From the NCBI RefSeq assembly GCF_001542915.1, contig NZ_LNNH01000012.1, forward strand, positions 603,264 through 667,263: a stretch of DNA of 64,000 bases. The letters are read 5' to 3'. Below the pieces are notes generated by a model. It saw nothing but the letters and a program-made list of their open reading frames with translations, made no database searches and had not been told where the DNA came from. The position numbers and the translations under genes were made by a program. Within the stretch, counting starts at the first letter, position 1. Each line of letters opens with the position of its first letter. Of this stretch, positions 1 to 8,424 are shown piece by piece. Source of the stretch: Peribacillus simplex (lineage in GTDB: Bacteria; Bacillota; Bacilli; Bacillales; DSM-1321).

Positions 1-1647
1 AATTCCTTGGACGATTGCTTGGGCAAGTGGATGTTCAGATTGCTTTTCAGCTGAGGCGATTAGAGAGAGGAATTCTTCTTCCTCCATGCCATTCGCGACA
101 ATGACATCGGTCAGCATCGGGGTTCCATTCGTTACCGTACCCGTCTTATCCAAAATGACCGTACCGATATGATGCGTCGTTTCCAGGTGCTCCCCTGCTT
201 TGAAGAGGATTCCGAATTCTGCAGCCCGCCCCGATCCTGCCATGATGGAAGTTGGCGTTGCCAAACCTAAAGCACAGGGACAGGCTATGACGAGCACCGC
301 AATCATGGCTTCAAAAGCTGGTGTAAAGACGCCAGGGTTCACCCAAATGATCCAAACGAGGAAAGTTAAAAGGGCGATTCCGACAACGATAGGAACAAAC
401 ACTCCGGAAATTTTGTCAGCAAGCCTCTGAATGGGAGCTTTCGAACCTTGAGCATCTTCAACGACTTTAATGATTTGGGAAAGAGCTGTATCCTTGCCTA
501 TCTTTGTTGCTCTCATTTTCAGATGACCATTTTTATTCAAAGTAGAACCAATCACATTAGCACCGATCGTTTTATCGACTGGAATGCTTTCTCCCGTTAA
601 CATGGACTCATCGACGGCTGAGTTCCCTTCGACCACTTCCCCATCTACAGGGATTTTTTCACCTGGCTTCACCAAAACGAGATCACCTACGAGTACTTCT
701 TCAAGGGGGATTTCCCGCTCCTCTCCATTCCTTAACACCAAGGCTGTCTTTGCCTGGAGACCCATCAACTTTTTGATTGCCTCGGAAGAACGCCCTTTTG
801 CTTTTGCTTCGAAAAGCTTCCCTAATAGAATGAGGGTAATCAGAATGGAACTTGTTTCGAAATAAAGCTGTGCCGTATGGTGATGGGAGCCAACCGAAAT
901 GATGGCTTGATAGACACTGTAAAAATAAGCAGCCGATGTACCCATTGCGACTAAAACATCCATATTGGCACTTTTATTTTTCAAGGCCTTATACGCCCCT
1001 ACATAAAACTGCTTTCCTATGATGAATTGCACAGGTGTGGCGAATGCCATTTGCACCCAAGGATTCATGAGGAAATCAGGCATATAGATAAACGAAGTGA
1101 GCCTGAAATGACTCACCATCGCCCATAACAACGGAAACGATAAAATGATGGAAAAGATGAATGTATTCTTTTGCTTTTGAATTTCCTTTTGGCGGAAATC
1201 AATGGATTCCCTATTATCTTCCTTGATGATCGCTCCATACCCTAGCTTTTCGACTTTTTGTATGATATCAGCCGGAGTGATTTCGGAAGGTGTATATTCG
1301 ACGGTTGCACTTTCGAGCGCCAGATTCACATTGGCCTTGCTCACGCCGCCCAATTTATTTACCCCTTTTTCAATTCGGGTTGCACAGGCAGCACAAGTCA
1401 TGCCTGTAATCGTGAATTCCCTTTTCTCTTTTACGACATCGTAGCCAAGATCTTGAATTTTCATTTCAATATCGGAATCACTAACTATTGAAGCGTCGTA
1501 TTTAATGACTGACTTCTCCAAAGCCAAATTAACGGTAGCTTCTTTGACGCCTTCCAGCCTGTTTAACCCTTTTTCAATTCGGTTAGCACAAGCAGCGCAA
1601 GTCATCCCTGAAATTTGCATACTTGTTTCTTTTATGGGATCGCCCAT
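1..1647 (-). CDS. copA: Copper-translocating P1B-type ATPase (5' 549 codons; continues beyond the window)
   Basis: Exports Cu(I) across the cytoplasmic membrane using ATP. The reading frame is open from the ATG at 1647 to base 1, so the C-terminal ATP-binding and last membrane parts lie outside the window. Two N-terminal heavy-metal domains each carry GMTCAAC (the first at residues 14-20, the second about 75 residues later). Transmembrane helices follow, then TGES in the actuator domain, the metal-binding CPC motif at residues 456-458 and the phosphorylation motif DKTGT starting at D500. The ribosome site GCGAGG precedes the ATG by about 6 bases. The gene follows copZ and csoR on the same strand, the standard Bacillus copper operon order. 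A hairpin and a CsoR-like box lie between copZ and copA. Family and metal type are secure from motifs. Confidence 0.97.
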   Translation of the reverse strand, partial: MGDPIKETSMQISGMTCAACANRIEKGLNRLEGVKEATVNLALEKSVIKYDASIVSDSDIEMKIQDLGYDVVKEKREFTITGMTCAACATRIEKGVNKLGGVSKANVNLALESATVEYTPSEITPADIIQKVEKLGYGAIIKEDNRESIDFRQKEIQKQKNTFIFSIILSFPLLWAMVSHFRLTSFIYMPDFLMNPWVQMAFATPVQFIIGKQFYVGAYKALKNKSANMDVLVAMGTSAAYFYSVYQAIISVGSHHHTAQLYFETSSILITLILLGKLFEAKAKGRSSEAIKKLMGLQAKTALVLRNGEEREIPLEEVLVGDLVLVKPGEKIPVDGEVVEGNSAVDESMLTGESIPVDKTIGANVIGSTLNKNGHLKMRATKIGKDTALSQIIKVVEDAQGSKAPIQRLADKISGVFVPIVVGIALLTFLVWIIWVNPGVFTPAFEAMIAVLVIACPCALGLATPTSIMAGSGRAAEFGILFKAGEHLETTHHIGTVILDKTGTVTNGTPMLTDVIVANGMEEEEFLSLIASAEKQSEHPLAQAIVQGI

Positions 1648-1664
1648 GTTATCCTCGCCTTTCC

Positions 1665-1681
1665 ATACCACCATGGGGTAT
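1665..1681. promoter_or_regulatory. Probable CsoR operator in front of copA
   Basis: The minus strand reads ATACCCCATGGTGGTAT, an inverted repeat of the TACCC-GGGTA type known for CsoR sites ahead of Bacillus copZA. It lies 17 bases upstream of the copA start. The match is by eye. I could not place a convincing -35/-10 pair around it. Confidence 0.5.
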
Positions 1682-1691
1682 ATTTTTTTGT

Positions 1692-1716
1692 AAAAAAGAA
1701 GTGCCCTAAAAGCACT
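1692..1716 (-). terminator. Hairpin terminator between copZ and copA
   Basis: On the minus strand AGTGC-TTTTAGG-GCACT is followed by TTCTTTTTT. It lies just after the copZ stop, so transcripts from the csoR side may end or be attenuated before copA. The stem is short. Confidence 0.45.
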
Positions 1717-1724
1717 CTCATGAC

Positions 1725-1931
1725 TTACTCGACATCATACCCCTGATCATCAATCGTTTCTTTAATTTTTTCGAGTGATACTTTTCCATTCTCGAACGTT
1801 ACATCCACTTTACCGGATTCCAAGTGCACCTTCACACTTTCCACACCTGCCAGTTTTCCTACATTCCCTTCCACTGCGCTGACACAATGCCCACAAGACA
1901 TTCCACTAACATTCAATGTTACATTTTCCAT
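1725..1931 (-). CDS. copZ: Copper chaperone CopZ (68 aa)
   Basis: Small soluble HMA-domain protein that carries Cu(I) to CopA. The whole chain is one ferredoxin-like heavy-metal domain with the binding motif GMSCGHC near residues 10-16, the variant typical of CopZ (CopA domains here read CAAC). The ATG at 1931 is chosen because AAGGAGTG lies 9 bases upstream; an in-frame GTG at 1943 would overlap that ribosome site. Sixteen bases or fewer separate it from csoR, so the two are probably co-transcribed. Confidence 0.95.
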   Translation of the reverse strand: MENVTLNVSGMSCGHCVSAVEGNVGKLAGVESVKVHLESGKVDVTFENGKVSLEKIKETIDDQGYDVE

Positions 1932-1946
1932 ACAAACCAACACTCC

Positions 1947-2294
1947 TTATTTTTTCATTAATTTTTGTATCGTAACTAGGACTTCATCTATGACCTCTGT
2001 ATCTCCTTCATTCAGCCGATCCACGACACAATTTTTTAGATGCCCCTCCAACAAAATCTTGGCGACACTATTCATCGCGCTTTGAGTGGCCGCTATCTGA
2101 GTTATCACATCATCACAATACGTATCTTTTTCAATCAGACCCTTAATACCGCGAATTTGCCCCTCGATACGATTTAAGCGGGTCGTTAAATTCTTTTTTA
2201 CTGCATCTGAGTGATGACTTTTACGGCCGTTGGAAATTGTCGTACAGCATTCTTGTTCATTTAGTGAATCTGGCCCATTTACCAATTCATCCAT
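1947..2294 (-). CDS. csoR: CsoR-family copper-sensing repressor (115 aa)
   Basis: DNA-binding repressor that releases its operator when it binds Cu(I). The all-alpha DUF156/CsoR fold is seen in TRLNRIEGQIRGIKGLIE, and the C-H-C copper ligands are visible as DTYCDDV, then EGHLKNC about 30 residues later. The N-terminal ~35 residues, with two adjacent cysteines (ECC), are longer than in some homologues. The start at 2294 is set by GAGGAGGG about 8 bases upstream. It is the first gene of the csoR-copZ-copA group and probably autoregulates through the box just upstream. Confidence 0.93.
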   Translation of the reverse strand: MDELVNGPDSLNEQECCTTISNGRKSHHSDAVKKNLTTRLNRIEGQIRGIKGLIEKDTYCDDVITQIAATQSAMNSVAKILLEGHLKNCVVDRLNEGDTEVIDEVLVTIQKLMKK

Positions 2295-2319
2295 TGCCCA
2301 TCCCTCCTCACACCTTAAT

Positions 2320-2341
2320 ATACCATACCCTCCTACCCTAT
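2320..2341. promoter_or_regulatory. Candidate CsoR operator upstream of csoR
   Basis: The minus strand reads GTAGGAGGGTATGGTAT here. Its right half is the same GGGTATGGTAT arrangement as the box before copA (GGTATGG). The left half is imperfect. It lies 26-47 bases upstream of the csoR start, where an autoregulatory site would be expected. Confidence 0.4.
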
Positions 2342-3211
2342 GCAAAGAAAAGGTTTAGTGCTCATCATGATTACTTTTCGCTTTGTTACGTTTTCTATTC
2401 AAAAACTTTTTTTGGATGGTACAGGCTACCTGATTTTAAAGGAAAGACATTAACTCCAAGAACTCTTATTTAATACTTCCATGCGAGGATTGAAAAGTAC
2501 AACCAAAGCAATATTGAAGGCGGATTTTATTAAGCCCCAAGTAGAATTTCCAATTACCAAATGAAAAGGGGATTTAATTAAAGTTAAGGTTTCTAACATT
2601 GGAATTTTTGATAAGTAGGAGAGGAGTTCCGATCGCGAGGCATATTGTGAGGACTAAGTTACTACAATTGGTTAATTTATCAAAAATTATAATGACTAAA
2701 TAGGAAATAAGTAGTATACTAATAGTCGGTCTTTTAACAGATTTTTTGTAAAAACGGGAGTTTATTACTAGATATAGGTATTTATTTAGGTTTACTAGTA
2801 ATACAAAAGGAGGAAATGTAATAGATTGGAAAATAACAATTAAGGGCAACCATAAGTAACATGTACCAATTCATATTCTCTTAAATAGTTAGAAAGAAAA
2901 TATGTTAAGGCAGTCATCCTATTTTTATCTCTTGCTGAGCATGCCAATTTCCATACATATATTTACCTATTAATTGGATCACTTTTTAGTTTACAACTTA
3001 AAAGAATGTTCGCAGATACTGACTAAAGGAGAAAGCATGAAGAAATTATATCTAGTTTAAATGACATAGAAAAAGAAGAAAATGCTACAGCGGGCTTAGG
3101 AACGTATTAACTATGATAATTTCCATAGATAATAATTGGTGTTTAAATGGGCTATTCAATTATGCCGGTTTCTTTTTTATCATAATTCAACATGAAAGGA
3201 AATTCGTTACG
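2342..3211. other. AT-rich gap, no confident gene
   Basis: About 870 bases of AT-rich sequence lead into the next gene. One minus-strand frame at 2574-2849 (91 codons, TTG start, three hydrophobic stretches) could encode a small membrane protein, but it has no ribosome site and resembles nothing I know, so I do not call it. Nothing else is seen. Confidence 0.4.
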
Positions 3212-3919
3212 ATGTTTGAAAAATTTCTTAGGTTTACCCATAAAAATTGGAGATATATTCTCCCTGCCATTATCGCATTGTTTATTGGTTCATTGTTTGG
3301 CCCTTCTGTTGAAGAATATGATGCTGCTGTTCGTAAGAATACAGAGCTAGACAACAGGAATGAAGAAATGTCATTAAAAAATAGCCAATTGGAGGAAGAA
3401 AACACACAGCTTGAAGCTAAAGTGAAGGAAGCTGAACCGTTCTTTAAGTTAAAAGATGAAGAACGTAAAGAAAAAGAAGCGGAGCTAAAGAAAAAAGAAG
3501 AAGCTGCTAAGGCTAAGAAAGAAGCGGAGGAAAAAGCAGCGAGTGAAGCGGAAAAAAAGGCCCAAGAAGAAGCTGATCGAATAGCGGAAGAGAAAGAAAA
3601 GAAAGGGTATGACACAGGAATTACCTATGACCAATTAGCTAGAACTCCAGATGACTATATAGGTGAAAAAGTAAAATTCCATGGGACTGTTGTTCAAGTA
3701 ATTGAAGGTGACGGTACAACTCAAATAAGATTTGCAGTTGGTGATGATTACGATACTATCCTTTATGCAGAGCTTGACTCTTCTATCGTTGACTCTCGAA
3801 TTCTAGAAGATGATAAAATTACGATCATGGGATTATCAACCGGCTTGTTAACTTATGAATCAACTATGGGTGGAGATATTTCCATTCCTGGTATATCTAT
3901 TGAAAAAGTAGAACGCTAA
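3212..3919 (+). CDS. Membrane-anchored coiled-coil protein, toxin-regulator-like (235 aa)
   Basis: Function not established. After a short cytoplasmic start there is one transmembrane helix (YILPAIIALFIGSLFG, about residues 17-32). A long charged coiled coil of KE/EA repeats follows (roughly residues 40-135), then a C-terminal globular domain of about 90 residues with alternating beta-strand pattern (GEKVKFHGTVVQV, ITIMGLSTG) that resembles an OB-fold. Proteins of this layout are often labelled toxin regulator in Bacillus genomes. An ATG at 3212 is preferred over an upstream in-frame ATG at 3113, since AAAGGA lies 11 bases before it. The gene stands next to a TM2-domain gene in an AT-rich island, which hints at horizontal origin. 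Confidence 0.75.
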   Translation: MFEKFLRFTHKNWRYILPAIIALFIGSLFGPSVEEYDAAVRKNTELDNRNEEMSLKNSQLEEENTQLEAKVKEAEPFFKLKDEERKEKEAELKKKEEAAKAKKEAEEKAASEAEKKAQEEADRIAEEKEKKGYDTGITYDQLARTPDDYIGEKVKFHGTVVQVIEGDGTTQIRFAVGDDYDTILYAELDSSIVDSRILEDDKITIMGLSTGLLTYESTMGGDISIPGISIEKVER

Positions 3920-3977
3920 TTTGCCTATTAATAAAGAATTATTTACAAACTAACAAACAACTTGGAGGAAATATTTT

Positions 3978-4319
3978 ATGAATACAACATTATTAGCTAA
4001 ACAAGGAATGACTGCTGAACAATTGGCAATGGTTCAATCCGAAGTAAATAGCAAGGCAAAATCAAAAGGAATTGCTTATGCTCTTTGGTGGTTCACAGGA
4101 GTTTGGGGCGGACATAGATTTTATGCCGGTAATACCGGTATGGGAATAGGAATGTTGCTAACTTTTGGTGGTCTTGGAATTTGGTCTTTATTCGACGTGT
4201 TTGCTATTGGTAAAGCAATTGAACGTAAAAATGAAGCTATGGAAATGGAAACTATCACTATGGTAAAAGCTCTGCAAAAAGTAAGTTCCAACCGAACAGA
4301 AGCTGAATCAGCTATTTAA
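3978..4319 (+). CDS. TM2-domain membrane protein (113 aa)
   Basis: The TM2 domain is seen in the central part: KSKGIAYALWWFTGVWGGHRFYAG, then GMLLTFGGLGIWSLFDVFAI. It comprises two transmembrane helices joined by the conserved GGHRFY loop. Short soluble tails flank it, the C-terminal one probably helical (ERKNEAMEMETITMV). A strong GGAGG lies 9 bases before the ATG. The gene follows the coiled-coil membrane gene by 58 bases on the same strand and could be co-transcribed. The molecular role of TM2 proteins in bacteria is unknown. Confidence 0.85.
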   Translation: MNTTLLAKQGMTAEQLAMVQSEVNSKAKSKGIAYALWWFTGVWGGHRFYAGNTGMGIGMLLTFGGLGIWSLFDVFAIGKAIERKNEAMEMETITMVKALQKVSSNRTEAESAI

Positions 4320-5059
4320 AACAGAATAGTACGTTACATGAGAATATATGATAATCTATTAAACTCTATTGGATTACCTTATATTCTCTTTTTTATTACT
4401 AGATGACTCTACCATGAATTATTACATGTAAATTAATGAAATGAGACGTTAATCAAATTCCTTCTTACTTCTGTATGTATAATCTCCAACCGGGACCGCA
4501 CATGATTGTGGACGTCTTATCCATCACCACCACTTTAACTTGTATTCCCCCAAGGGCGTCGAATATATGAAATCCTCAGATATGACATTTACCAGTAGTA
4601 CTAAACTCCCTCTCTCATTTATTAGAGACAGCATTGATTTTCAGCTGACGCACCTGCTAAATAAACACATATCATACTGTTCATTATGTAGTTATTCCGT
4701 TTTAAGAACTCATCTTCTAATTTTAAAAAATTTTTATATTTCTTTTTTTAATGATTTTGTTTTTCTGGTAATGCCACTTAAATTCCCTTTTACTTTAGTA
4801 TAATTATTTTGAATATCATAAATAAACCTTATCATTATTTTTTACTTCCACTGTGACTTGTTTATTCTATTTGTGTATACTAACAGGCATATAAGGTCAA
4901 TCTTCTGAATTATGTTTCGATCATACTCCAACTATGTATAATCATTTATGTTAAAAACCATTTTTTTCCTACAATATGTTCCCTAAGGAATATTCATAGA
5001 AAAGGCTGACTCTGCAACCTTCCCAATTAAGAAAGTCACTTATTTTTGATAGAAAATTC
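4320..5059. other. AT-rich gap, no confident gene
   Basis: The only longer frame (plus strand, 4540-4803) has no ribosome site and no recognisable sequence. The segment around 4490-4600 has better codon structure on the minus strand and may be worn-out coding sequence, but I cannot name it. Confidence 0.3.
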
Positions 5060-5412
5060 ACTACTGAATAGAAACACCCCACACATCTTCTCCATCATTT
5101 ACATCTCCATCGGAAGATAACCGCGAGCATTTTCGTTCTTTACATACAGTTAGACGATGTTTTTTACAATTAATAAAACTATTGGCTATCCAATGAACCA
5201 TTTCAGACATGGCTGCCTGACCATTATTTCTTTGCCAAAGATGGCGCAGGGCACATAAACAATATTTTCCACGTCTGTTTTAATATAAACTTTAGCAAGT
5301 GATACGGCTATTGACGGTACAAAGCTACGTTGCTGTTCCTTGACTTTCAGTGCTAATGCCTCTTCCCAGTATTCTCTGATAACACGTTTCAAACATACTT
5401 TCATGCATGTCA
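5060..5412 (-). pseudogene. Decayed copy of a GNAT acetyltransferase
   Basis: The minus strand reads a protein start (KVCLKRVIREYWEEALALKV) nearly the same as that of the intact acetyltransferase at 30365-30826. The likeness continues through SLAKVYIKTD to the middle of the domain. The central part, including the acetyl-CoA loop (QGKGYG in the intact copy), is deleted. After the gap, weaker nucleotide similarity resumes for the stretch encoding the conserved MVHWIANRF and the final EDVWF region, with stops. It is therefore a non-functional paralogue or fragment. Confidence 0.8.
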
Positions 5413-5858
5413 ACACTACTCATAATCAGAACCTCTTAGTTACCTTCAATGATGATAGAGAGAACTAGCTTGTTCAACCAACTTCGATAGTTTATGATTG
5501 TCTAAACAAAAAAGCCTCCTTGGTTTGCTAATAATATTTTAAATACACCTTTTTCAAATGCGAACTTTCGAATAAAAAGCAGACATTCTATTAAGAAAAT
5601 GTCTGCCTCAATTATTATTTATAACCCAATTTATTGAGCATGAATATACCGGCCCTCGATTTTTACGGTTATTGGAAAATCCGAAAGTCAGCCTTCTTCC
5701 TGGAAAGGGCTGGATACTCCTTCTATATAAATCACTCGCTCGAAGCGATACGATCCACCCACTTTGCTTGGTTTTAATTTGCCCTTTCGCTCTTTGGTTC
5801 AGAAGGTTCAGCAAAAGTTTGAAAAAAAAGGTTCCTTTCGGGAATGAGCGAAATTCCA
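5413..5858. other. Gap downstream of the sucrose operon
   Basis: Open frames on both strands here lack ribosome sites and recognisable sequence. Apart from the hairpin near 5579 nothing is seen. Confidence 0.4.
5572..5606 (-). terminator. Rho-independent terminator, minus strand
   Basis: GCAGACATT at 5579-5587 pairs with AATGTCTGC at 5598-5606. On the minus strand the stem is followed by TTTTTA. It is the first terminator after the sucrose operon, about 250 bases past the fructokinase stop. Confidence 0.7.
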
Positions 5859-6824
5859 CTATTTTTTCATTACTACTTCATCAAGAGTCGGCAATGCAGA
5901 AATTGCTCCAATTTTCGTACACGTCAAGGCACCAACTTTGTTTGCAAAGGTCACCATTTCTTTTTGCTTATTGTAATCATTTAGAAAAATGGATAAATTT
6001 TCTTCGTTGGAAATCTGGTATAACAATGCTCCGATAAAAGCATCGCCTGCTCCTGTTGAATCAATGGACTTTACAGGGATACTTGAGATGATGGATTGCT
6101 CATCGCCATTTGAAACAAACGTTCCATTTTCACCTAATGTTACGGTAATCATTTTTGCACCTAACTGATGCAAGGATAACACCCCAGCTTTTACATCGTT
6201 TAGTCCGGATATAAGTTTTAATTCTTCTTCACTGACTTTTACTAGATCGGCCTTAGAGATGGCTCGTTTTGTTAATTCTACGAATTCATTTTCTCTGCCC
6301 TCCCAAAGATTTGCCCTGAAGTTTGGATCAAATGAGAGAAAGATACCTTTCTCTTTTGCGATCTTCATCAGGTTAAAATACGTTATGAGTACTGTACCTC
6401 CAAGCATGGCTGTAGCAGATCCAAAATGTAATACTTTTGCGGCCATTACTTTTTCAAGATTCAGCTCACCTATATTTAATTGTTCATCCGCTCCACGGAA
6501 AAAGACAAAATCTCTTTCACCATTAGCTTGAAGAGAGACGAATGCCATCGTAGTTTGAACCTGGTCATCTCTTGTAACCAGCGCAGTATCAACTTTCACT
6601 TCTTTCATCACATCAATAAGGAATGTGCCAAATGGATCACTCCCTACTTTACCTACTAATGCAGCATTTCCACCTAACTTTGCAATGGCAGCTGTCACAT
6701 TCGCTGGAGCACCCCCTGCTCGCTTAACGAAGCTTGAACCGGCCTTTAAGTCCACATCGATATCCATGCAAAAGAAATCGATCAATAATTCCCCCACACA
6801 AACGACTAGATTATTTCCGCTCAT
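5859..6824 (-). CDS. scrK: Fructokinase, PfkB family (321 aa)
   Basis: Phosphorylates free fructose released from sucrose-6-phosphate to fructose-6-phosphate in the cytoplasm. PfkB/ribokinase fold: GGAPANVTAAIAKLGG near residues 37-52 (signature 1), and DSTGAGDAF at residues 255-263 (signature 2) with catalytic D261. Its length is normal. GGAGGAG about 11 bases upstream supports the ATG at 6824. It is the last gene of the operon, 38 bases after the sucrose-6-phosphate hydrolase, and this context sets fructose as the likely substrate; sequence alone could not exclude another sugar. Confidence 0.88.
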   Translation of the reverse strand: MSGNNLVVCVGELLIDFFCMDIDVDLKAGSSFVKRAGGAPANVTAAIAKLGGNAALVGKVGSDPFGTFLIDVMKEVKVDTALVTRDDQVQTTMAFVSLQANGERDFVFFRGADEQLNIGELNLEKVMAAKVLHFGSATAMLGGTVLITYFNLMKIAKEKGIFLSFDPNFRANLWEGRENEFVELTKRAISKADLVKVSEEELKLISGLNDVKAGVLSLHQLGAKMITVTLGENGTFVSNGDEQSIISSIPVKSIDSTGAGDAFIGALLYQISNEENLSIFLNDYNKQKEMVTFANKVGALTCTKIGAISALPTLDEVVMKK

Positions 6825-6862
6825 CTATCCTCACTCCTCCCTTATACTTCTCAAAAATGAAT

Positions 6863-8335
6863 TCAGTCATATTTCCACTGGACTGCATCGATTTTTGCTG
6901 TACCTTTTTCTGCAAAAAACTGAATACCCTGGCTTTCTTTTCTTGGAAATAAACGCGATGTAAACACCATTTCCCCATCATTCACAAACACTTCAATCGA
7001 AGAGGTATCCATGAAAATGTGAAAACGTATCTTGTTTTTCGAATAATGCTTTTGACGAATGGAACCATAGTCTTGCGCAAACGATAGACCTGCGTTTGTA
7101 CGGTCAAGCACTACCTTTTGAGTTTCCGTATTAAGATAAAGTATCGTTTCTTCCCCTTTTCCAACACGCAACCTCAGTCCAGCTCTCTTTGCATTACCCA
7201 CTTCAATTTCACCTATCATTTCAAAACAATCACCTGAAAGTTCACCCAGATCGCTTACTTCGTTACTCACATTCATGGCTGCCCGCGCTTCCTTTTTTCG
7301 TTTCTCTTTTAATTCACGAACAGGCTGCTGACAAAGAAGACCTTCCTTAATCGAAAGCTCTCTTGGTATGGTCAAACAATGTGCCCATCCTTCTGAATCA
7401 GTGGGATACTCTATTTCCGGCAACCCCATCCAACCAACAAGAAGCCGTCTGCCATCAGGAGATAACGTCGTTTGCGGTGCATAGAAATCAAAGCCGGCAT
7501 CGAGTTCCTGAAAATCACCATGGTCGAAATGACCATTTTCAATATTTAAAGGCTTGCCTACCCACACGCCCGAATGATAAATATTGCGGTATGAATCACC
7601 TTCTGGCTTCAACCCTTGAGGGGAACATAATAGAATTCCATAATTTTGTAAGGGAAAGTAATCAGGACATTCCCACATATAGCCGAAATCCGTTTCTTTC
7701 GTTGCAATCTCTCCAAGCAGTGACCAAGCGATCAAATCATAGGATTGATAAAGAAGGACACAGCCTGTTACATTTTCACGTTGTGCTCCTACGACCATAT
7801 AGAATTTGTCTTCCACCTGCCATACCTTCGGGTCCCTAAAATGCTCGGTATATCCATTTGGCTGTCTCTTAATGATAGGTACATCCCGCTTCGTTATTTT
7901 TCCATTCCTGTTCATGATCGCTAAACACTTTGAGGAATGGCGATTCCATTCTTCATCTCGTTTATTTCCCGTATAGAACAAATATAGAGAATTCTTATGC
8001 ACAAAACCGCTTCCTGAATATATTCCGTGGCTTTCAAATGAAAGTTCTGGTTGTAAGGCTACCCCTTTGTTTTCCCACTCGACCAAATTAGCTGATTCTG
8101 TATGGAACCAGTGTTTCATCCCATGTACCGCGCCAAAAGGGAACCATTGATAAAATAAGTGGTAACGCCCTTTGAACCAAACAAAACCATTTGGATCGTT
8201 CAATAAACCATACATCGGCTGAATATGATATTTTTGCCGCCACGGACTGGCTGATACGCACCTTTCCAGCTTCAGACGTTCCTCCGCAGTCATACTTTCA
8301 TACGTACGATAGCGTGCTTCTTGTGTCCATTCCAT
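6863..8335 (-). CDS. scrB: Sucrose-6-phosphate hydrolase, GH32 (490 aa)
   Basis: Cleaves intracellular sucrose-6-phosphate, made by the PTS, into glucose-6-phosphate and fructose. GH32 five-blade propeller motifs are all visible: NDPNG with nucleophile D47, FRDPK with transition-state D168, and WECPD with acid/base E222. A C-terminal beta-sandwich follows from about residue 345 (SSIEVFVNDGEMVFTSR). No signal peptide, so it is cytoplasmic and fits PTS-delivered substrate. TTGGAGG lies 10 bases before the ATG. A hairpin separates it from the upstream EIIBC gene. Confidence 0.95.
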   Translation of the reverse strand: MEWTQEARYRTYESMTAEERLKLERCVSASPWRQKYHIQPMYGLLNDPNGFVWFKGRYHLFYQWFPFGAVHGMKHWFHTESANLVEWENKGVALQPELSFESHGIYSGSGFVHKNSLYLFYTGNKRDEEWNRHSSKCLAIMNRNGKITKRDVPIIKRQPNGYTEHFRDPKVWQVEDKFYMVVGAQRENVTGCVLLYQSYDLIAWSLLGEIATKETDFGYMWECPDYFPLQNYGILLCSPQGLKPEGDSYRNIYHSGVWVGKPLNIENGHFDHGDFQELDAGFDFYAPQTTLSPDGRRLLVGWMGLPEIEYPTDSEGWAHCLTIPRELSIKEGLLCQQPVRELKEKRKKEARAAMNVSNEVSDLGELSGDCFEMIGEIEVGNAKRAGLRLRVGKGEETILYLNTETQKVVLDRTNAGLSFAQDYGSIRQKHYSKNKIRFHIFMDTSSIEVFVNDGEMVFTSRLFPRKESQGIQFFAEKGTAKIDAVQWKYD

Positions 8336-8365
8336 CGTTATTTACCTCCAAAACCGAAAATTAAT

Positions 8366-8396
8366 AAAAACGAGCTGCTAAAGCAACTCGTTTTTT
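8366..8396. terminator. Intercistronic hairpin with U-tract on both strands
   Basis: AAAAACGAG at 8366-8374 pairs with CTCGTTTTTT at 8387-8396. It lies between the EIIBC stop and the scrB start. It can act as a partial terminator or as an mRNA stabiliser setting different levels of transporter and hydrolase. Confidence 0.6.
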
Positions 8397-8424
8397 AGCG
8401 ATTATTTATTTCATTCTATAAAGA

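Noticed and set aside
2574..2849. Possible small membrane protein on the minus strand
   Set aside because: TTG start without a ribosome site and no known relative; hydrophobic runs are common in AT-rich sequence.
4540..4803. Plus-strand frame of 87 codons
   Set aside because: No ribosome site, unnatural composition, no family likeness.
5608..5859. Minus-strand frame of 83 codons touching the fructokinase stop
   Set aside because: Start lies at the fructokinase stop without a ribosome site; sequence rich in residues typical of chance frames.
7363..7839. Long plus-strand frame (158 codons) inside the sucrose-6-phosphate hydrolase gene
   Set aside because: Exact antisense shadow of a gene with all GH32 motifs; no ribosome site.
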